A program made the position numbers and the translations under genes. A stretch of 64,000 nt of DNA from CAYYNQ01 sp964473105 (GTDB taxonomy: Bacteria > Sumerlaeota > Sumerlaeia > MVZB01): NCBI GenBank assembly GCA_964473105.1, contig CAYYNQ010000042.1, positions 1 through 64,000 of the forward strand, written 5' to 3'. Of the stretch, positions 18,160 to 27,208 are shown one piece after another (positions within the stretch are counted from its first letter, which is position 1; every line of letters starts with the position of its first letter). The notes under the pieces are model-generated. The model saw only the letters and a program-made list of their open reading frames with translations. It was not told where the DNA came from and did no database searches.

Positions 18160-19556
18160 GCACCGACGTCCATGCGAGCCATGCGAACATACCTGCGTGC
18201 CATACCGATATCTCTCAATACACTTTCTGAAACCGTCTGTTGCATGAATCTTCCGCGACGTAAACACTGCTCGAGTCCATGGATGTTTTCCTCAACCTGT
18301 AGCAGGGTTTCAAACCCAAGTTCGTCCCTCAAATGCAATAGCAGTATTTTCTGGAAATCCTTCAGCAGGTCATTCAGTTCAATTGTGTCAACGTACTGTT
18401 CCTGAACCCGATTGAGGAGAAAAATAGCCGTGCCAAGTGGGTTTGATTCAGGAACCAGCGCAGGGTCCGGGAAATAAGCTGAGCGCAGGAGTTCCGTGTC
18501 CTCCACGGTGAGGGGCCGGGGGAACTCGGCGATGAATCCCGAGACGGGGAAACGGCTGAGCGAATTGAGATGTCTCCATTCATCCACAAGGGAAGACAAC
18601 CTGATCATCGGCAACGTGAGGATCCTGTCACCCAGATAACTGTAGTCGGATGCGAGGAGTGAACTGAAATGTTCATCCAGAGGTTCATTGCCGTGATCGA
18701 TTGCAAGTTCATCGAGAATCCCATCGTCCAGTAAAGGTGGCCATTCGACCAAAACATGCCCTGAGTCCGACCGCATCCGACAGTTCGAACGATTGGCCCA
18801 ATGGGGGGTGGCTCTGCAGATAAAGGTCAAGCCAGGACGGACACGGCTGATCCGGTGCCGTAGGTAGACAAGCTGTTCCCTTACTTTCTCCATCTGCCAG
18901 TTTCGGATGAAATCGGTCCGTCCGAGTACGGCCTCGGCAACCAGGTCGCCTTCATAATCCTCATAATAACGACGGCAGCAGTCATCACAAAAGCAAAACG
19001 GCCAGTCCTCTAGTGACCCACCTCGCAGTCCGAGTCCGGTGTAATTAATGACCAGACCGGACACGGGATAGGCCGCGGAGACCTCGGTGATCACGTCACC
19101 GAGAAAGCTGCGATAATTGAAATGGATTGGACATGCGTGCCATTGCTCCAGTTTTTTCAGCGAACTGCCCTGAAAGGCGGGATGCCCACACATTCTCCAA
19201 CCAGGGTGTTTTTTCAAGAGACGGTGTTCCGCAATCGAATACCGCGGGTGAAAGTCATAGGGCCGTGCAAACGCCCAAACAGAAATTCCCATGCTCCCTG
19301 CAAGTTCAACAAGCATCCCCAATGGATCCCATTTTTTCAGAACCGGATTGATGGCCGAAAGACCCCTGCTTCGCATGGCTTCACTAGGAAACAGCGTCCA
19401 TCCGTTATTGTAGACCGGGAAAAGGATCATATTGAATCCTGCCGCGTGAATTCTCTGCACTTCAAGCTCCAACCACTGCTCCGAAATGTTTCGGAAGAGA
19501 TTCATGAAGTATCCACGCGTACGCGGTTCAACCTGAATGTCAATTTTCGGGCTCAT
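18156..19556 (-). CDS. Glycosyl hydrolase-like 10 (GHL10) family protein
   Basis: 466 residues from the ATG at 19556; upstream in-frame codons exist but look non-coding. The start VEPRTRGYFMN, then EVQRIHAAGFNMILFPVYNNG and GISVWAFARPYDFHP, is the (beta/alpha)8 pattern of the GHL10/DUF187-type family. A Cys-rich patch (FCFCDDCCRR) at about 245 resembles the CxxC element in related glycosidases. No signal peptide is evident, so the protein may be cytoplasmic. Catalytic acids cannot be placed with confidence. The stop codon overlaps the start of the YfhO-like gene (ATGA), implying a shared role in polysaccharide metabolism, which is inference. Confidence 0.65.
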   Translation of the reverse strand: MSPKIDIQVEPRTRGYFMNLFRNISEQWLELEVQRIHAAGFNMILFPVYNNGWTLFPSEAMRSRGLSAINPVLKKWDPLGMLVELAGSMGISVWAFARPYDFHPRYSIAEHRLLKKHPGWRMCGHPAFQGSSLKKLEQWHACPIHFNYRSFLGDVITEVSAAYPVSGLVINYTGLGLRGGSLEDWPFCFCDDCCRRYYEDYEGDLVAEAVLGRTDFIRNWQMEKVREQLVYLRHRISRVRPGLTFICRATPHWANRSNCRMRSDSGHVLVEWPPLLDDGILDELAIDHGNEPLDEHFSSLLASDYSYLGDRILTLPMIRLSSLVDEWRHLNSLSRFPVSGFIAEFPRPLTVEDTELLRSAYFPDPALVPESNPLGTAIFLLNRVQEQYVDTIELNDLLKDFQKILLLHLRDELGFETLLQVEENIHGLEQCLRRGRFMQQTVSESVLRDIGMARRYVRMARMDVGA

Positions 19557-19872
19557 GATGGGCATGGAGGCTAGTTTACACATATATCCAATGGTAGGCC
19601 TGTACCACAAAACTGACAATACAAATGACCCTGGAGAAATCGTTAACAAACGACCTGAACTAGGTGGCAAATGAATCATCCTGATCCCAAAATACCTTTG
19701 AAAACAACCGGTGGACCTACTTGGGAAAACCGCCCCCGCCCCTAAGGCCCCAAAGCAGGAAACAGGCCCCTAGGTACTTGCCAGTGGGCTATTTTTCGGA
19801 CATCATCGAATGCGGTCGCATGAACTGTGCTTGATGTCCATTTTCACGGTCCTGAATACCTGGAGAATCTCT

Positions 19873-21195
19873 ATGGAAAACTTGGGTTCTACCCTGGCTG
19901 AAGCATTGCGCAAGGGGATCAAAAACTGGGATATATCCGAAAGTTGGTCCGACATCTTGGCCCATGGCATATTATTTGTCGGCACGCTCCTGATTGCCTG
20001 GCTGGTCAACGAGCTTGCAAAGAAAATTATCCTGCAGATCATTCGCGGAATAATCCTCAGGACCAAGATCAAGTGGGACGATGTCATACTTGAACACAGG
20101 GTGTTCACACGGCTGTCCCATATCGCGCCGGCGCTCGTGATTTATATATTGGCCCCGGTAACATTTTTCGGGCTGGGTGATATACATCCAGAATCGGGCG
20201 AATGGGGAGGGGTAATTGGTTTTATTCAGCGGCTCTCTGTTGTCTACATTATCGTCGCTATTCTATTTGTCATCGATGCCTTTATCAATGCTTTACACAC
20301 GATCTACAAGGATACCGAGCTGGGTAAACGGCTTTATATCCGAGGTTATATCCAGGTCCTGAAAATCATCATCAATTTCGTCGGAATCATATTCATTATC
20401 AGCGAGATCGCGGAACAATCACCCTGGAAGATGCTTGCCAGTCTCGGGGCGCTCACAGCGGTATTTTTACTGGTGTTCAAAGACACCATCCTTGGTTTTG
20501 TCGCCAGCATCCAATTGACTACCAACAATATGGTCCGGGTGGGTGACTGGATCGAGATGCCGCAGTACGGTGCGGACGGTGATGTACTCGATATCGCGCT
20601 GACGACCGTCAAGGTTCAGAACTGGGACAAGACTATCACGACGATACCGACCTATGCCTTGATCAGTAACTCGTTCAAGAACTGGCGTGGCATGTCGGAG
20701 TCACAAGGGCGCCGAATTAAGCGTGCAGTAAACATAGACATGAGCTCAATCCGGTTTTGCAACCAGGAAATGCTAGACCGATTTTCAGGGATTCGTTACA
20801 TAGCTCAGTATATCGAAGCAAAACGACATGAGCTTGCCGAGTACAACAAAGGAAAACAGGTTGAAAAGGACGACTTACTCAATAGCAGACAATTGACAAA
20901 CATCGGGACATTTCGGGCTTATGTCATCGCCTTTTTACAGAACCACCCCATGATTCATGATAGCGCCATGACCTTCCTGGTGCGCCAGTTGGCACCGACC
21001 GAGCACGGACTTCCGGTTGAGATTTATGTATTCAGCAAGGATAAAAACTGGGTGAATTATGAAGGGATCCAGTCCGATATTTTTGATCATATCCTAGCCA
21101 TTCTTCAGGAATTCGACCTGCAGGTTTTTCAAGATCCCACTGGCTCGGATTTCCAGATACTCCACCCTCTACAACCCAGAATGGATTCGGGTTAA
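19873..21195 (+). CDS. MscS-family mechanosensitive channel, YbdG-like
   Basis: 440 residues from the ATG at 19873 with a GGAG site 8 bases upstream; an upstream GTG/ATG extension has no such site. Five hydrophobic segments occupy about 30-225. The pore-lining helix and beta domain of MscS proteins follow: KDTILGFVASIQLT, then VRVGDWIEMPQYGADGDV and TTIPTYALISNSFKNWRG. The length and the long C-terminal cytoplasmic part with MIHDSAMTFLVRQL match E. coli YbdG (MscM) better than MscS. The channel would relieve turgor under hypo-osmotic shock. It is divergent from the GHL10 gene. Confidence 0.9.
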   Translation: MENLGSTLAEALRKGIKNWDISESWSDILAHGILFVGTLLIAWLVNELAKKIILQIIRGIILRTKIKWDDVILEHRVFTRLSHIAPALVIYILAPVTFFGLGDIHPESGEWGGVIGFIQRLSVVYIIVAILFVIDAFINALHTIYKDTELGKRLYIRGYIQVLKIIINFVGIIFIISEIAEQSPWKMLASLGALTAVFLLVFKDTILGFVASIQLTTNNMVRVGDWIEMPQYGADGDVLDIALTTVKVQNWDKTITTIPTYALISNSFKNWRGMSESQGRRIKRAVNIDMSSIRFCNQEMLDRFSGIRYIAQYIEAKRHELAEYNKGKQVEKDDLLNSRQLTNIGTFRAYVIAFLQNHPMIHDSAMTFLVRQLAPTEHGLPVEIYVFSKDKNWVNYEGIQSDIFDHILAILQEFDLQVFQDPTGSDFQILHPLQPRMDSG

Positions 21196-21273
21196 ACCAT
21201 CATTGCATTTGCACACGAATCTGGGCTAGAAGGGGGAGATGATATTTCTCCTGCTGGAAGCGGAGCGGAGACC

Positions 21274-22515
21274 ATGAAAATCGTACTGGCATACAGCGGC
21301 GGGCTCGACACCTCAATCATATTGAAATGGCTGCAGGAGCATTATGAGGCCGAGGTGGTCTGTTTCTGTGCCGATATCGGACAGGAGGAGGAACTCAGGG
21401 GGCTGGGTACGAAAGCACGCCGCAATGGCGCGTCAAAGTGTTATATCGTCGACCTTGTCGAGGAGTTCGCATCGGATTTTATTTATCCGATGGTGCAAGC
21501 CCATGCCATCTACGAGGGCCAGTATTTTCTGGGGACCTCGATTGCCCGACCGTTGATCGCTAAGGCCCAGATCGATGTGGCTAGACACGAGCACGCCCGG
21601 GCCGTTTCTCATGGCGCAACCGGCAAAGGAAACGACCAAATTCGGTTTGAATTGACCTATGCTTCGATAGCCCCGGATCTGAAGGTCATTGCTCCGTGGC
21701 GCGAGTGGGACTTTACGGGCCGGACCGAAATGATCCGTTACGCAAAAAAGCACGGTATCCCTGTTCCCGTTACCGTAAAGAAACCCTACTCGATGGATCG
21801 AAATCTACTCCATATATCCTATGAATCAGGGATCTTGGAAAACCCTTGGACCGCACCACCAAAGGATATGTTTCTCCTGACCCAATCACCGGAAAAGGCG
21901 CCTGGCAGATCCGTAATAATCGAAATTGAATTCGATCAGGGCCGTGCCACAGGCCTCAGGACTGGCCAAGGACGGATGCGCAAACTGACGCCCGGCCGAA
22001 TGGTTAAGGCGCTGAACCAGATTGGCGGTAAACATGGAATAGGCCGGGTCGACATGGTTGAAAATCGCTTTGTCGGCATGAAATCCAGGGGTGTATACGA
22101 AACCCCTGGCGGTACAATCCTCTACGCGGCACATCGTCAGATGGAATCCATCACGCTTGACCGTGAAGCTATGCACCTGCGAGATTCCCTGATCCCCGAT
22201 TATGCCCGGATGATCTATAACGGGTTTTGGTACACGCCTGAAAGGGAGGCACTTCAGGCATTGGTTACCGAAACCCAGCGAAATGTCACAGGCGTTGTCC
22301 GCCTCAAGCTGTATAAGGGCAATATCACGGCTCTGGGCCGTAAATCAGAACTTTCACTTTACCGGGAGGACATCGCCAGCATGGAAGAAACGGGAGGTTA
22401 TAACCAGACAGACGCGAGCGGTTTTATCAAGCTTCAGGGCCTGCGGCTCTCCACCCGACGCAAAACGCAGGGCCGTCCCAATATCGGAAGAAAAAGCAGG
22501 ATGAAACTGGATTAG
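21274..22515 (+). CDS. argG: Argininosuccinate synthase
   Basis: 413 residues. The N-terminal ATP pyrophosphatase loop LAYSGGLDTS is at about 5-14. IGQEEEL, SHGATGKGNDQ and the citrulline/aspartate-binding GILENPW segments follow. The enzyme joins citrulline and aspartate with ATP in arginine synthesis. A GGAG lies close before the ATG. Upstream at 21235-21251 a small hairpin (GGAGA/TCTCC) could affect the leader, but no arginine-type operator was recognised. No other arginine genes are adjacent. The length matches the class I family. Confidence 0.97.
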   Translation: MKIVLAYSGGLDTSIILKWLQEHYEAEVVCFCADIGQEEELRGLGTKARRNGASKCYIVDLVEEFASDFIYPMVQAHAIYEGQYFLGTSIARPLIAKAQIDVARHEHARAVSHGATGKGNDQIRFELTYASIAPDLKVIAPWREWDFTGRTEMIRYAKKHGIPVPVTVKKPYSMDRNLLHISYESGILENPWTAPPKDMFLLTQSPEKAPGRSVIIEIEFDQGRATGLRTGQGRMRKLTPGRMVKALNQIGGKHGIGRVDMVENRFVGMKSRGVYETPGGTILYAAHRQMESITLDREAMHLRDSLIPDYARMIYNGFWYTPEREALQALVTETQRNVTGVVRLKLYKGNITALGRKSELSLYREDIASMEETGGYNQTDASGFIKLQGLRLSTRRKTQGRPNIGRKSRMKLD

Positions 22516-22591
22516 TCCTCAGACCAACCCTTTTCATAATCTGAATTGTGATCGATCAGGCCACCCGCAGAAGCGATAATATAAATATAAG

Positions 22592-22642
22592 TCAATATAT
22601 ATCAATATATAATGATATGATTAATCAAAGTGATATAATTAA
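22592..22642. repeat. AT-rich direct repeats upstream of OmpA-type lipoprotein gene
   Basis: Two perfect tandem copies of TCAATATATA at 22592-22601 and 22602-22611 are followed by TGATATGATTAA at 22613-22624 and TGATATAATTAA at 22631-22642, whose starts are 18 bases apart. The surrounding bases from 22578 to 22645 are almost purely A/T, unlike the rest of the region. The stretch sits about 120 bases before the lipoprotein ATG and could be a regulator binding site or curved promoter DNA. Confidence 0.6.
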
Positions 22643-22759
22643 ATTCGGCATGGAACATCCGGCGAGATTCATAAGTCTGTAATATAGTCGTGAACCAAGG
22701 AATGCCCCCCTTGGGCTGGAGAGCCGCATTAGTCGATTTAAGAAGAGGAGCGATTAACC

Positions 22760-23419
22760 ATGTTGATAATTGGACATAAAACCAGATGCACAGTCATAAT
22801 CCTGACCGGGCTGATGCTAATTCCCATGGGTTGTGAAAAACGGGCGGGAACCGGAGCCCTGATTGGGGCCGGACTTGGAGCGGCTGCCGGCGCCGTGATC
22901 GGTCATCAGTCCGGCCACCGTGAGGAAGGGGCTCTCATCGGGGCGGCTGCCGGTGCACTCGCGGGTGCCGGAATCGGCCACGTTATGGACAAACAAGCCC
23001 GGGCCTATGAGGAAATCGATGGGATTGAAGTTGATCATCAGGGAACTGAATCCGACGGACCGGAGCGTATCCAGCTCAGGTTGAGCAGTGAACTGCTTTT
23101 TGAAAAGAACTCGACAGCAATCAAGGCTGCAGGAATCCAGAAACTGGATGAACTGGCCACCGTCATGCGTGATCACCCAGACAACACGATGATCATCAAG
23201 GGATATGCCAGTGATGAAGGGGACGAAATTTACAACAAGACGCTATCGCAGCGACGCGCTGACTCGGTTGCCGACATTCTTGTTGCGAGCCGCGTGAATC
23301 CGGCAAGGTTAACGGCCATTGGGCTGGGTACATCAAACCCAATTGCGAGCAACAAATCGTTGGAGGGCCGCATTCGCAACCGCCGGGTTGAAATCGAAAT
23401 CTATCCCCCAGAGACATGA
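22760..23419 (+). CDS. OmpA-family lipoprotein with glycine-zipper domain
   Basis: 219 residues with a strong AAGAGGAG site before the ATG. A lipoprotein signal ends at IPMGC (Cys about 25). Residues 30-75 form a glycine-zipper domain (GAGLGAAAGAVIG and a second AAAGALAGAGIG). Residues 105-216 form the OmpA C-terminal peptidoglycan-binding domain: LLFEKNSTAIK, then IIKGYASDEGDE, SQRRADSVADIL and the final NRRVEIEI. It would tether the outer membrane to peptidoglycan, similar to Pal or YiaD. It is not next to the exbB-exbD-tonB genes, so a Pal role is only a possibility. Confidence 0.92.
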   Translation: MLIIGHKTRCTVIILTGLMLIPMGCEKRAGTGALIGAGLGAAAGAVIGHQSGHREEGALIGAAAGALAGAGIGHVMDKQARAYEEIDGIEVDHQGTESDGPERIQLRLSSELLFEKNSTAIKAAGIQKLDELATVMRDHPDNTMIIKGYASDEGDEIYNKTLSQRRADSVADILVASRVNPARLTAIGLGTSNPIASNKSLEGRIRNRRVEIEIYPPET

Positions 23420-23575
23420 TTCAGGACCCATCTGATAATAAAATTCTTTGGATTACGAGACTGCAATATTCAAGATCAACAGAATAGGTGGCTGTCTGAA
23501 ACAACCCGACTGTTCAGGCCGGACATTAAGGGACTGAATGGAATTTGAAAATCCCGCTTGGATAAATAACTTGAT

Positions 23576-23878
23576 ATGACCTTCAAATATGAAATTGGAC
23601 GGTTGGTACATCATAAGCGCTATGAATATCGCGGCGTGATTTTTGACCGCGATACCGAATGTACAGCCGACGAGGCATGGTACACGAACAATCAGACCCA
23701 GCCGTCCCGAAACCAGCCTTGGTATCACGTGATGGTCGACGGCGCCAGCCACACCACATATGTGGCCGAATCAAATCTGAAGCCCGATTCATCGAACAAA
23801 CCGGTAAGCCATCCACTGATCAAGCGCTTTTTCAACGGGTTTCACAACGGACATTATTATAAGGCCAGTCAGAATTGA
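23576..23878 (+). CDS. hspQ: Heat shock protein HspQ (YccV family)
   Basis: 100 residues. The family pattern is clear: KYEIGRLVHHKRYEYRGVIF, DRDTECTADEAWYTNN, then QPWYHVMVDGASHTTYVAE. HspQ is a small protein first described as a hemimethylated-DNA binder. In Enterobacteria it acts as a Lon specificity-enhancing factor and substrate; lon is present at 11.9-14.3 kb. The family is best known from Proteobacteria, so its presence here may reflect wider distribution or transfer. The ribosome site is weak. It is convergent with zur. Confidence 0.9.
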   Translation: MTFKYEIGRLVHHKRYEYRGVIFDRDTECTADEAWYTNNQTQPSRNQPWYHVMVDGASHTTYVAESNLKPDSSNKPVSHPLIKRFFNGFHNGHYYKASQN

Positions 23879-23984
23879 GCGAGCTGATTATTACAACGTC
23901 CCCGTTGCTCAGATCCGAGCGCCCAAGCGTCACCGTATCCCCTGAACTGGATGACCTTGTCCATAAATAGAGTTTCCCCAGGGT

Positions 23985-24365
23985 CTACGTGGATACCGTG
24001 CAGGAGGCGCACCGTCCATAAAGAACCACTTCATGGTCTTCGAGCGTGAATCCGTCAGGCAACGGTTGATTGATATCGAGCCCACATCCTTCCAGATCGT
24101 AAATACCACCACAGGATCGACAGCTGAAATGATGGTGATGCGCCTTGCCGTTCAGTTCATAATACGAGGCCAGTCCTGGTAGCCCAACTACTGTCAGCCA
24201 TCCCTCATCCACCAATTCCTTTAACGCTCTGTATACCGTGGCTTGGCCCAAACCAAATCCGGCTTGTAATGCGGCCTGAAGTATTTCACGTGGGCTCAGG
24301 GGCCGGTCGGCCGTCCTCAAGACATCACGGATTATTCCCATTTGTCGTGTTTTCCTGCTCCGCAT
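23985..24365 (-). CDS. zur: Fur-family zinc-responsive repressor (Zur)
   Basis: 126 residues. The N-terminal winged helix (QATVYRALKELVDEG at about 40-54) is followed by the dimer/metal domain with a HHHH run at 76-79. Two CxxC pairs (CRSC and CASC) form the structural zinc site. Fur, Zur and PerR cannot be told apart by fold. The adjacent divergent znuACB genes and the shared operator make Zur the likely role: with zinc bound it would shut off zinc uptake. It is convergent with hspQ. The first in-frame ATG was taken as start. Confidence 0.87.
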   Translation of the reverse strand: MRSRKTRQMGIIRDVLRTADRPLSPREILQAALQAGFGLGQATVYRALKELVDEGWLTVVGLPGLASYYELNGKAHHHHFSCRSCGGIYDLEGCGLDINQPLPDGFTLEDHEVVLYGRCASCTVST

Positions 24366-24386
24366 ATGAACTCCGATCTTGACAAT

Positions 24387-24402
24387 TGATAATACATTAT
24401 CA
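24387..24402. promoter_or_regulatory. Fur/Zur-type operator between zur and znuA
   Basis: TGATAAT-AC-ATTATCA: 7-bp inverted arms with a two-base centre, followed by another CATTATCATT to 24410, which overlaps like the hexamer array of a Fur box. It lies 22 bases before the zur start and about 80 before znuA, placed to repress both. Identity as Zur box follows from context. Confidence 0.75.
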
Positions 24403-24481
24403 TTATCATTGGATGGCTGTAAATGTGTAAGAATTTATTGGGCCGTTAACCCGCACAAGATTCCTGCAAGTAGTTTAAATC

Positions 24482-25450
24482 ATGATTTATCAGTATTACA
24501 GATCAGTTTTTTTTCGAGTATCCACGGCCTTGATGACATTACTTTCGATCGGGTGCGAACAATCCGGGAACCATGTCGAACCAACCAAAATATCGAATAC
24601 CTCATCCATCATGCTAACCGTCAGTATCCAGCCCCTCAAAGTGATCCTGAATGAGATTGGCGGAGACCGGGTTGAAGTCAAATGCCTGATCCCACCGGGA
24701 GCATCGCCACATGGCTGGAAACCGCGTCCATCGGATATGAAAAATCTGAGTCAGTCTCTTGCCCTATTTCATGTTGATGATCATTTCGATGGCTGGGTCT
24801 CGAACCTACCGGTCCCCCCAAAAATCCCCCTTTTATCGGAACTCCCCGCAGAACTGTTGATCGAATCAGACAGGGGATATCCGCTAGATCCCCACATGAT
24901 GTCTCAGCTCCAATCGCCTCACAACCATGTTTCTCCATTCGTCAACCCACACTTTTGGACTGATCCGATTGCTGTCATTGCGTCAGCACATATCATGTCG
25001 AAACATTGTGCTGCTTTGGACCCGGAGGGAAGCAGCTTTTACCAGCAGCAATGTATGGATTTCATTTTACGCATCAAGAATCTTCATCGTATGAACCTTG
25101 AAAAAATGGCCCCCTACCGGGGGCGATCGATCCTCCAGTTTCATCCGTCGTTCGACTATTTGCTCAATCGCTATGGCCTGTCTTCAGCCGGATCAATCGA
25201 GGCCTCACCTGGTCAAGAACCCACGCCATGGGAACTGCACCATATAATGGGAATCATCAAGGATGAAAATGTACGCGGACTGATTCATGAACCGCAAATG
25301 GACCGCAAGCTTGTGAAATCGCTCGCTGAAACCTTCGGGCTGAAAATCTACCAGCTTGACCCGCTGATCAGCCAGCCACCGGGAGTATCTTATGAGGATT
25401 GGATATCCGCAAACATCGAAACCTTGGTCGAGATTTTCAAAGACTCGTGA
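24482..25450 (+). CDS. znuA: Zinc ABC transporter substrate-binding lipoprotein
   Basis: 322 residues. An uncharged N-terminal segment ends in a lipobox-like SIGCEQ at about 24-29. The cluster A-1 (metal-binding) fold shows: VSIQPLKVILNEIGGD, PPGASPHGWKPRP with the first metal His, VNPHFWTDP with the second, and HPSFDYLLNRYG with the third. The His-rich loop common in ZnuA is short (SPHNHVSP). It captures zinc in the periplasm for ZnuBC. It is preceded by the Fur-type operator, and its stop overlaps the znuC GTG start. Confidence 0.9.
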   Translation: MIYQYYRSVFFRVSTALMTLLSIGCEQSGNHVEPTKISNTSSIMLTVSIQPLKVILNEIGGDRVEVKCLIPPGASPHGWKPRPSDMKNLSQSLALFHVDDHFDGWVSNLPVPPKIPLLSELPAELLIESDRGYPLDPHMMSQLQSPHNHVSPFVNPHFWTDPIAVIASAHIMSKHCAALDPEGSSFYQQQCMDFILRIKNLHRMNLEKMAPYRGRSILQFHPSFDYLLNRYGLSSAGSIEASPGQEPTPWELHHIMGIIKDENVRGLIHEPQMDRKLVKSLAETFGLKIYQLDPLISQPPGVSYEDWISANIETLVEIFKDS

Positions 25451-26238
25451 AAAAACGGACGAACATCATAGAGATTATCGATCTTTCCGTAATGCTCGGG
25501 GATTACAAAGCTCTGTCGGGAATCACCGTTTCGATTCCAAGCGGTGCCTGGGTCATGGTCACAGGGCCCAACGGTGGGGGCAAAACGACCCTCCTGAAAT
25601 GCATACTTGGATTAATCACGCCATCGACGGGCACCATGCTGATCGATGGTCTGGCCCCGCAAAAGATAAAACCTGACATTATTGGTTATGTACCCCAGTT
25701 CAAGACATTGGATCGTCATTTCCCCGCCCGGGTTATCGAGTTGGTAAGTAGTGGGATCATACGCCACTGGCCGGGCAAGCTGAGACGCAACCATCATAGG
25801 CAAGCTATGGACGCACTTGAGAAGGTGGGGGCGGGAAAACTAGCGTCCCAGAGTGTGGGGACCCTCTCGGGTGGCGAACTGCAGCGTGTCTACCTTGCCC
25901 GGGCCATGGTACGGAAACCGCAGCTAATATTACTCGACGAAGCGGCGACTGGCATGGATGTTACCGGTGAAGTTGATATGTACGAAATTCTTGAGAATTG
26001 GCGTGACCGGACCAACTCTACAATCGTTATGGTATCCCACGACTGGCAGGGGGAACATTACCACGCAAGCCACGCATTACTGGTAAACCGGGGATTAATC
26101 AGTTTCGGACATCCCCACGAGGCTCTCAGCGAGAAAAACCTGGGCCGGGCCTTCGGTCACGCCACACACAAACATGACCACATCCATGCAAGCACGCATC
26201 GTCATGAACATTCAGACACCATGACCGAATCACGGTAG
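25447..26238 (+). CDS. znuC: Zinc ABC transporter ATP-binding protein
   Basis: 263 residues from a GTG at 25447 that overlaps the znuA stop (GTGA). Walker A is GPNGGGKTT, the Q-loop is in YVPQFKTLD, the signature is LSGGELQRV, Walker B is LILLDEAATGMD, and the switch His is in VSHD. The C-terminus is His-rich (HATHKHDHIHASTHRHEHS), a feature of several ZnuC proteins that may buffer zinc. It powers uptake through ZnuB. An alternative longer frame from 25399 would overlap znuA by 50 bases and is less likely. Confidence 0.93.
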   Translation: MKKRTNIIEIIDLSVMLGDYKALSGITVSIPSGAWVMVTGPNGGGKTTLLKCILGLITPSTGTMLIDGLAPQKIKPDIIGYVPQFKTLDRHFPARVIELVSSGIIRHWPGKLRRNHHRQAMDALEKVGAGKLASQSVGTLSGGELQRVYLARAMVRKPQLILLDEAATGMDVTGEVDMYEILENWRDRTNSTIVMVSHDWQGEHYHASHALLVNRGLISFGHPHEALSEKNLGRAFGHATHKHDHIHASTHRHEHSDTMTESR

Positions 26239-26268
26239 AGGACGCGCTTTCGTAAAGGATGATATAAC

Positions 26269-27078
26269 TTGATCGAGATGTTGCATTACCCATTTGTCCA
26301 CCGGGCGCTGATTGCCGGAATCCTGATAGCACTGCTATCGGGCTATTACGGCGTATTCGTTGTTCAACGCGGACTCAGTTTCATGGGTAATGGGCTTGCA
26401 CATGCGACGTTCGGCGGGGTTGCACTGGGGCTATTCCTAGATATCGAACCTTTGTGGGTCGCTGTGCCATTTACGATGCTGGTCGCCATGGGGATTGTCC
26501 GTGTCCAGCTGCACACAAGAATCGCTGGCGATACAGTCATTGGTGTTTTCTTCGCCACCTCAATGGCGTTGGGCATCATATTTCTTTCCATGAAAACCGG
26601 TGTCACCATCGATGCTTTCAGCTATCTGTTCGGATCGCTCATGGCGGTCGGATGGCCTGACCTTTGCGCAATGTTCGTGATGCTTTTTTTAACCGCCTGC
26701 ATGCTGCCAATGTGGGGACGCTGGGCGTATGCAACCTTCGACCGGGAGCTTGCACAAGCGGACCGACTCAACATACGCATTCATGACCATCTGCTGGCTG
26801 CATGCCTCGCTGCAACAATCGTAATATCGGTCAGGCTTGTAGGTATTCTGTTGATTGCGGCGTTTTTGGTTATTCCACCCGCAACTGCACGTTTGGTCGC
26901 GCACAGTTTTTTCGGGATGACCGTGCTGTCGATACTTTTTGGCTTGGCCAGTGTTGTTGTGGGGATGCTGGCATCATTGGCGTGGGATCTGCCAACCGGT
27001 GCATCGGTGGTTATGGTTCAGGCATCGATGTTTTTCGCGTTTGTCACGAAACAAGGGGCGGGAGGTGAATTTCGATAA
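26269..27078 (+). CDS. znuB: Zinc ABC transporter permease
   Basis: 269 residues with seven or eight hydrophobic segments. The ABC-3 family pattern is seen in YGVFVVQRGLSFMGNGLAHA, then GVFFATSMALGIIF and LLIAAFLVIPPATARL. The start is a TTG at 26269, 8 bases after AAGGA; an ATG at 26278 would be too far from that site. It completes the znuACB operon and is convergent with purF. Manganese or iron homologues share the fold, so the metal rests on Zur and ZnuA context. Confidence 0.92.
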   Translation: MIEMLHYPFVHRALIAGILIALLSGYYGVFVVQRGLSFMGNGLAHATFGGVALGLFLDIEPLWVAVPFTMLVAMGIVRVQLHTRIAGDTVIGVFFATSMALGIIFLSMKTGVTIDAFSYLFGSLMAVGWPDLCAMFVMLFLTACMLPMWGRWAYATFDRELAQADRLNIRIHDHLLAACLAATIVISVRLVGILLIAAFLVIPPATARLVAHSFFGMTVLSILFGLASVVVGMLASLAWDLPTGASVVMVQASMFFAFVTKQGAGGEFR

Positions 27079-27208
27079 CATCCCCGGGCCTGTGCAGTGT
27101 TGTTACAGACAGAACCGTCTATATTGAAACACAAGCATTCACTGTTTGGCGCGATCGGGATTTTCATCCGATTCGGGGACAGATGAAAATGGGGAAATAT
27201 ATGCCCAC

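Noticed and set aside
21235..21251. GGAGA/TCTCC hairpin before argG as an arginine attenuator
   Set aside because: Only five pairs, no leader peptide rich in arginine and no T-run.
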